Assembly (NCBI GenBank): GCA_030623035.1
Contig: JAUXFK010000025.1
Span: 1-18,083, forward strand
From: Deltaproteobacteria bacterium
GTDB lineage: Bacteria > Desulfobacterota > UBA8473
DNA length: 18,083 nucleotides
Direction of reading: 5' to 3'
The notes beneath the pieces were generated by a model. The model searched no databases. It saw only the letters and a list, made by a program, of their open reading frames with translations, and was not told the origin of the DNA. Each line of letters starts with the position of its first letter. Position 1 is the stretch's first letter. Shown here one piece after another: positions 14,910-18,083 of the stretch. The position numbers and the translations under genes are program-made.

Positions 14910-16355
14910 TTAATCTCGCCTCTTTATCTCTGCATAGTGACAAAGAGCAGCCATTGCCTTTACAGCCCTATCCGGACTCGGATAGATAGGCATGCCATTA
15001 TCTTCCAGAAGGGCAACCAAAGGTTCTTGTTCTCTGCTGAAAAACGATGAACCAAACATGGGTTTCCCACAGAGTTCCGGTATCCTGGCAAATCCTTCAC
15101 ATAGCCCTTTTAATGTAGATTCCATATCCTTCAGAGGGATATCCAACCTATCCCCTGCCATATCTTTTAGAAGGTTGAATGCATATGTACCGAAGACCCC
15201 ATAAATAAGTAAAGCGTCGACCTCATTACTATCTAAGAGTATCTTTGGAATATCATCGTAGAAAGGCTTAACATCGCCCAGATTGAATGTAAGATCGATC
15301 GGGTTTTTGGAAGATGCCCAGGGAAAGACGAACTGTTTGAACTTGCTTTGCAGGTCATTCGATAGCTCGGGAACTTCCATTCTCCATTTGATGCATGTAT
15401 CGGCCATTGAAGTGGCAGGCCCACCTGAATTGCTGAGGATTGCAATCCTTCGGCCCTTTGGTAAAGGTTGTGTTGCCAGTGCCCAGGCCCAATCATAGAG
15501 ATCCTCCAAAGTATCCGCTCGAATTATCCCGCATTGTTTGAGCATACTGTCGTAAAGCTCATCCGGGCCGGATAAGGCGCCAGTATGTGACGACCCTGAC
15601 CTCGCCCCTGCCTCTGAACCACCAACATACAAGGCAACAACAGGTTTCTTCTTTGTGACCTCTTTGGCAACTTCGATAAATTCTCTCCCCCTTTGAATGC
15701 CTTCTAAATAGATCGCAATAGCCCGGGTCTGAGGATCATCTCCCAGATATGCTAAACAATCCACAGTATCAATATTTGCCGCATTCCCTACGCTTATGGT
15801 CTTTGCCAGCCCGAGCCCAAGTCTTGACAGATAAGGGAGGGTATGAGAAACATAGGTACCGCTCTGGCTTATTAAAGAAACAGTACCGCTCTTTTGAGGG
15901 ACAAACCATGTAGTACATATCCCTTCTTTGGTATTGCAAACACCGATACAATTCGGACCAATAAACCTTATGCCATACTTGTCTGCAATCTCGTTTAACT
16001 CCCTTTCCTGCTTCCCTCCTTCTTCTCCAACTTCTCTAAAACCTGCGGTTGAGATTATAACTCTCTTAATACCCTTTTCCCCACACTGTGCAAGCGTTTC
16101 CGGGACAATTCGTGTGGGAACCACCATAATAGCGAGATCAACCGGTTTTGGAAGATCAGCCACACTTTTATATGCCTTAAAACCCAGGACATTATCTTCC
16201 TTTGGGTGAACAACAAAAATTTCCCCCTTGTATCCTCCGTTCATAGTGGTAAGTAACTGCCCGGTAGCCATATTGGAAACCTTGTTAGACGGGCCCAGGA
16301 AGACTACGGATTCCGGGTTCATTATCTTTACAAGCGGGCTTTCCAATAAATCCAT
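14910..16355 (-). CDS. ADP-forming acyl-CoA synthetase, alpha-type subunit without ATP-grasp domain
   Basis: A 481-residue protein of the NDP-forming acyl-CoA synthetase/succinyl-CoA synthetase superfamily, which interconverts acyl-CoA plus ADP and phosphate with acid, CoA and ATP. The N-terminal CoA-binding domain shows SVVFLGPSNK near 16-25. The ligase domains follow with RFIGPNCIGVCN (about 130-141), SLISQSGTYVS and SVGNAANID. The phosphorylated His is expected at residue 257 in GSSHTGALSGPD. AILSNSGGPA marks the second flavodoxin-like domain. No ATP-grasp domain follows, so a separate beta subunit is needed and is not in this window. The frame extends to a TTG at 16373, but GGAGG lies 6 nt before ATG 16355, which I chose. 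The start is 1 nt beyond the stop of the DUF35 gene, implying coupled translation. A related CoA-transferase or non-catalytic CoA-binding role is possible. Confidence 0.85.
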   Translation of the reverse strand: MDLLESPLVKIMNPESVVFLGPSNKVSNMATGQLLTTMNGGYKGEIFVVHPKEDNVLGFKAYKSVADLPKPVDLAIMVVPTRIVPETLAQCGEKGIKRVIISTAGFREVGEEGGKQERELNEIADKYGIRFIGPNCIGVCNTKEGICTTWFVPQKSGTVSLISQSGTYVSHTLPYLSRLGLGLAKTISVGNAANIDTVDCLAYLGDDPQTRAIAIYLEGIQRGREFIEVAKEVTKKKPVVALYVGGSEAGARSGSSHTGALSGPDELYDSMLKQCGIIRADTLEDLYDWAWALATQPLPKGRRIAILSNSGGPATSMADTCIKWRMEVPELSNDLQSKFKQFVFPWASSKNPIDLTFNLGDVKPFYDDIPKILLDSNEVDALLIYGVFGTYAFNLLKDMAGDRLDIPLKDMESTLKGLCEGFARIPELCGKPMFGSSFFSREQEPLVALLEDNGMPIYPSPDRAVKAMAALCHYAEIKRRD

Positions 16356-16356
16356 T

Positions 16357-16761
16357 TTAATCCTCCAAGGCAAAAGTCAATGCAACCCCATCCCCTGCAG
16401 AAAATTTATCGCCGTTTACCTCCTTTGATCCAATTACCACCTTTTTCCCTATCAGTTCCATATCCGCTTTGTATGGATCTACATCAATTATATTACCCAT
16501 TACCCACGGCCCTTCATCCAGTTCAACCATAGCAACAATATACGGAGCATCGAATCCTTCCGGGGAAACCTTAATCACAGTAAAGGTTTTTATCTCTCCC
16601 TTTTTTCTTATCTCAGCAATATCCAGGTCTTCACTCGTACATTCCATACAAACCTTTTTCGGCGGCACTGTATAAGCGCCACATTTGTTACACTTAAGCC
16701 CTAAAAACTTACCGTCGAGTAAAGCCTCTTTGTATTTATTGTAAGTCAATTTGTATTCCAC
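16357..16761 (-). CDS. Zn-ribbon / OB-fold (DUF35) protein, thiolase partner
   Basis: A 134-residue two-domain protein. The N-terminal zinc ribbon has paired cysteines CNKC (24-27) and CMEC (38-41), and the rest is an OB-fold of the DUF35 type (GEIKTFTVIKVSPEGF, APYIVAMVELDEG, WVMGNI). In characterised systems such proteins form complexes with thiolase-superfamily enzymes: archaeal acetoacetyl-CoA thiolase with HMG-CoA synthase, and actinobacterial sterol side-chain aldolases. They bind or channel CoA thioesters. The adjacent thiolase gene supports that role here. The start is GTG with AGGAGGT about 6 nt upstream, located in the last codons of the thiolase gene, and the gap between the two genes is 4 nt. 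A stable two-protein complex is inferred. Confidence 0.88.
   Translation of the reverse strand: MEYKLTYNKYKEALLDGKFLGLKCNKCGAYTVPPKKVCMECTSEDLDIAEIRKKGEIKTFTVIKVSPEGFDAPYIVAMVELDEGPWVMGNIIDVDPYKADMELIGKKVVIGSKEVNGDKFSAGDGVALTFALED
16362..16366 (-). promoter_or_regulatory. Ribosome-binding site that decides the acyl-CoA synthetase start
   Basis: GGAGG on the minus strand is 6 nt before ATG 16355. It lies inside the final codons of the DUF35 gene and inside the longer alternative frame, which argues against the TTG at 16373. Confidence 0.75.
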
Positions 16762-16765
16762 TTTT

Positions 16766-17929
16766 TTACCTCCTAAATATCATATTGCATACGGTTGCAA
16801 GATCTCCGCCAAGGGTATCTATCATGCCTATCTTTGCACCTTCAACCTGTCTTTCTTTGCATTCCTCTCGGAGTTGTTTCACTATCTCGTAAGCCTGAGC
16901 AGCACCGGTAGCCCCAATCGGATGACCCTTTGCCTTTAAACCACCTGATGGATTAATGGGTATCCTCCCATTAAGGGATGTCTCTCCATCCTCAGCGGCT
17001 TTGCTACCCTTTCCATATTCAAAAAAACCCATAGCTTCGGTTGCCAGAATCTCAGCTATTGTAAAACAATCATGTAGCTCACATACATCGACATCCTCCG
17101 GTCCAATCCCCGCCTGTTTATACGCCTGCTTAGCAGACATCTCTCTTGCCACTATCCTGGTAAAATCCTTTTGGGAGTAAAGGGGCCCTGCAGAACCCTG
17201 ACCCGTACCTGCAATGTAAATCGGCTTTTTTATCAGGTCTTTTGCCCTTTCTACAGAGGCGAATATAAGGGCCGCTGCACCGTCGGAAAACGGGCAACAG
17301 TCAAGGAGTTGTAAGGGATCCGCAATAACGATACCGCTTAATACTTTCTCCACTGTTATCTCTTTTTGGAATTGTGCCTTTGGGTTTAATGTCCCATTCT
17401 TGTGGTTCTTCACGGCAACCATGGCCATCTGTTCCTTGAGCTTCTTAAGGGGTATCCCATACTTCTTAGAATAAAGATGTGCTGCCATACCGAATGCCCC
17501 CGGGAATGTTATGCCTGCGAAACTTTCATAACGGCTGTCACTTCCCATCGCAAATGTCCTGGTAGCCATAGGGGTACCCATAACCATCGCCTTCTCTGTC
17601 CCTCCTGCCATTACGATATCATAGAAACCCGATGCCACCCACATATACGCATTCCTCATCGCCACTGTAGCTGAGGCGCATGCCCCTTCAAAGCGAGTGG
17701 CAGGGACATTTGGTATGCCAATATCGGCCGCACACATAGGGGCCATATTCATCTGCCCCTCCTCAAAATCACCAAGGACATTTCCCAAAAAAAGCGCCTG
17801 GATGTCTTTGGGCTCTAGGCTCGATGCAATGATTGCATCCATTGCAGCCTCTGAAAACATCTCTACCTGTGTCTTTTCAGACTTGCCAAACTTTGTCATG
17901 CCAACACCAACTACTGCTACCTCTCTCAT
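16766..17929 (-). CDS. SCP-x-type thiolase / acetyl-CoA acetyltransferase family protein
   Basis: A 387-residue thiolase-fold enzyme of the SCP-x/non-decarboxylating group, which cleaves or forms beta-ketoacyl-CoA. The nucleophilic cysteine is Cys84 in EGACASA. The later motifs are LHDCFTIAE with His286 and GGLKAKGHPIGATG with His336. These are the residues expected for Claisen or thiolytic chemistry. Some relatives paired with DUF35 proteins act instead as retro-aldolases (Ltp2 type) and lack this cysteine chemistry, so the intact Cys84/His286/His336 set favours thiolase activity. The ATG has AGGAGG about 7 nt upstream. It is the first gene of the operon visible here, and a repeat-rich leader precedes it. 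The chain-length preference cannot be read from the sequence. Confidence 0.9.
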   Translation of the reverse strand: MREVAVVGVGMTKFGKSEKTQVEMFSEAAMDAIIASSLEPKDIQALFLGNVLGDFEEGQMNMAPMCAADIGIPNVPATRFEGACASATVAMRNAYMWVASGFYDIVMAGGTEKAMVMGTPMATRTFAMGSDSRYESFAGITFPGAFGMAAHLYSKKYGIPLKKLKEQMAMVAVKNHKNGTLNPKAQFQKEITVEKVLSGIVIADPLQLLDCCPFSDGAAALIFASVERAKDLIKKPIYIAGTGQGSAGPLYSQKDFTRIVAREMSAKQAYKQAGIGPEDVDVCELHDCFTIAEILATEAMGFFEYGKGSKAAEDGETSLNGRIPINPSGGLKAKGHPIGATGAAQAYEIVKQLREECKERQVEGAKIGMIDTLGGDLATVCNMIFRR

Positions 17930-17950
17930 ATGAATCCTCCTGGAAGATTT

Positions 17951-18040
17951 TTTTGTAACTGCTCAGCCGCCGATCTACGCTGATCATCACTGATATTTTG
18001 TAACTACTCAGGCACAGAGGGGCAAAGGCACAGAGGCACA
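17951..18040. repeat. Short direct repeats in the leader of the thiolase operon
   Basis: TTTTGTAACTGCTCAG (17951-17966) recurs as TTTTGTAACTACTCAG (17996-18011), 15 of 16 identical and 45 bp apart. Directly after it, GGCACAGAGG occurs twice, exactly, at 18011-18020 and 18027-18036. No gene is seen between 17930 and the window end. The repeats could be spacer repeats of a dispersed family, or regulator sites for the thiolase operon. No promoter was convincing. Confidence 0.7.
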
Positions 18041-18083
18041 TAGTTGTCTTGCCTATTTGCCGCTTAACTTCCTGATTAAGCTG

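Overview
All fourteen genes recognised in this 18 kb window lie on the minus strand, so they are transcribed from high to low coordinates. It looks like an ordinary bacterial chromosome of moderate G+C. The gene order and the pairing of a dcw cluster with acyl-CoA genes suggest an anaerobic Gram-negative of the deltaproteobacterial (Desulfobacterota) type. That is a low-confidence inference: no 16S or other taxonomic marker was read directly.

Region A (17929 to 13805, read leftward) is an acyl-CoA metabolism operon. It encodes an SCP-x-type thiolase, a zinc-ribbon/OB-fold (DUF35) partner, an ADP-forming acyl-CoA synthetase alpha-type subunit without its ATP-grasp half, and a CtBP-like D-2-hydroxyacid dehydrogenase. 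The thiolase and DUF35 genes are 4 nt apart and the synthetase starts 1 nt after the DUF35 stop, which argues for co-translation. The leader upstream of the thiolase is full of short direct repeats.

Region B (13804 to 13515) is a 290-bp spacer holding a clear non-autonomous mobile element. It is a 140-bp near-palindrome whose TG...CA terminal inverted repeats are flanked by an exact 8-bp duplication, CTAGTTAG.

Region C (13514 to 1850) is the distal part of the division and cell-wall (dcw) cluster in canonical order: mraY-murD-ftsW-murG-murC-murB-ddl-ftsQ-ftsA-ftsZ. It covers lipid I/II synthesis (MraY, MurG), UDP-MurNAc-peptide synthesis (MurB, MurC, MurD, Ddl), the SEDS polymerase FtsW and the division proteins FtsQ, FtsA and FtsZ. 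The proximal part of a standard cluster (mraZ, rsmH, ftsL, ftsI, murE, murF) is absent upstream of mraY, where Region A sits instead. Two features interrupt the cluster. A ~200-bp non-coding inverted repeat lies between murG and murC, with a candidate promoter for murC beside it. A run of five heptamers builds the overlapping murC/murB junction.

Region D (1847 to 165) is a B12-binding-type radical SAM protein of unknown function, 2 nt downstream of ftsZ. The last 164 bases show no supportable gene.

Several genes use non-ATG starts that their ribosome-binding sites support: GTG for ftsA, ftsZ, murB and the DUF35 gene, TTG for murD. No RNA genes, CRISPR arrays or complete insertion sequences were found. 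The genes are conserved housekeeping or metabolic families. The less expected content is in the intergenic DNA and in the way the cluster has been split.
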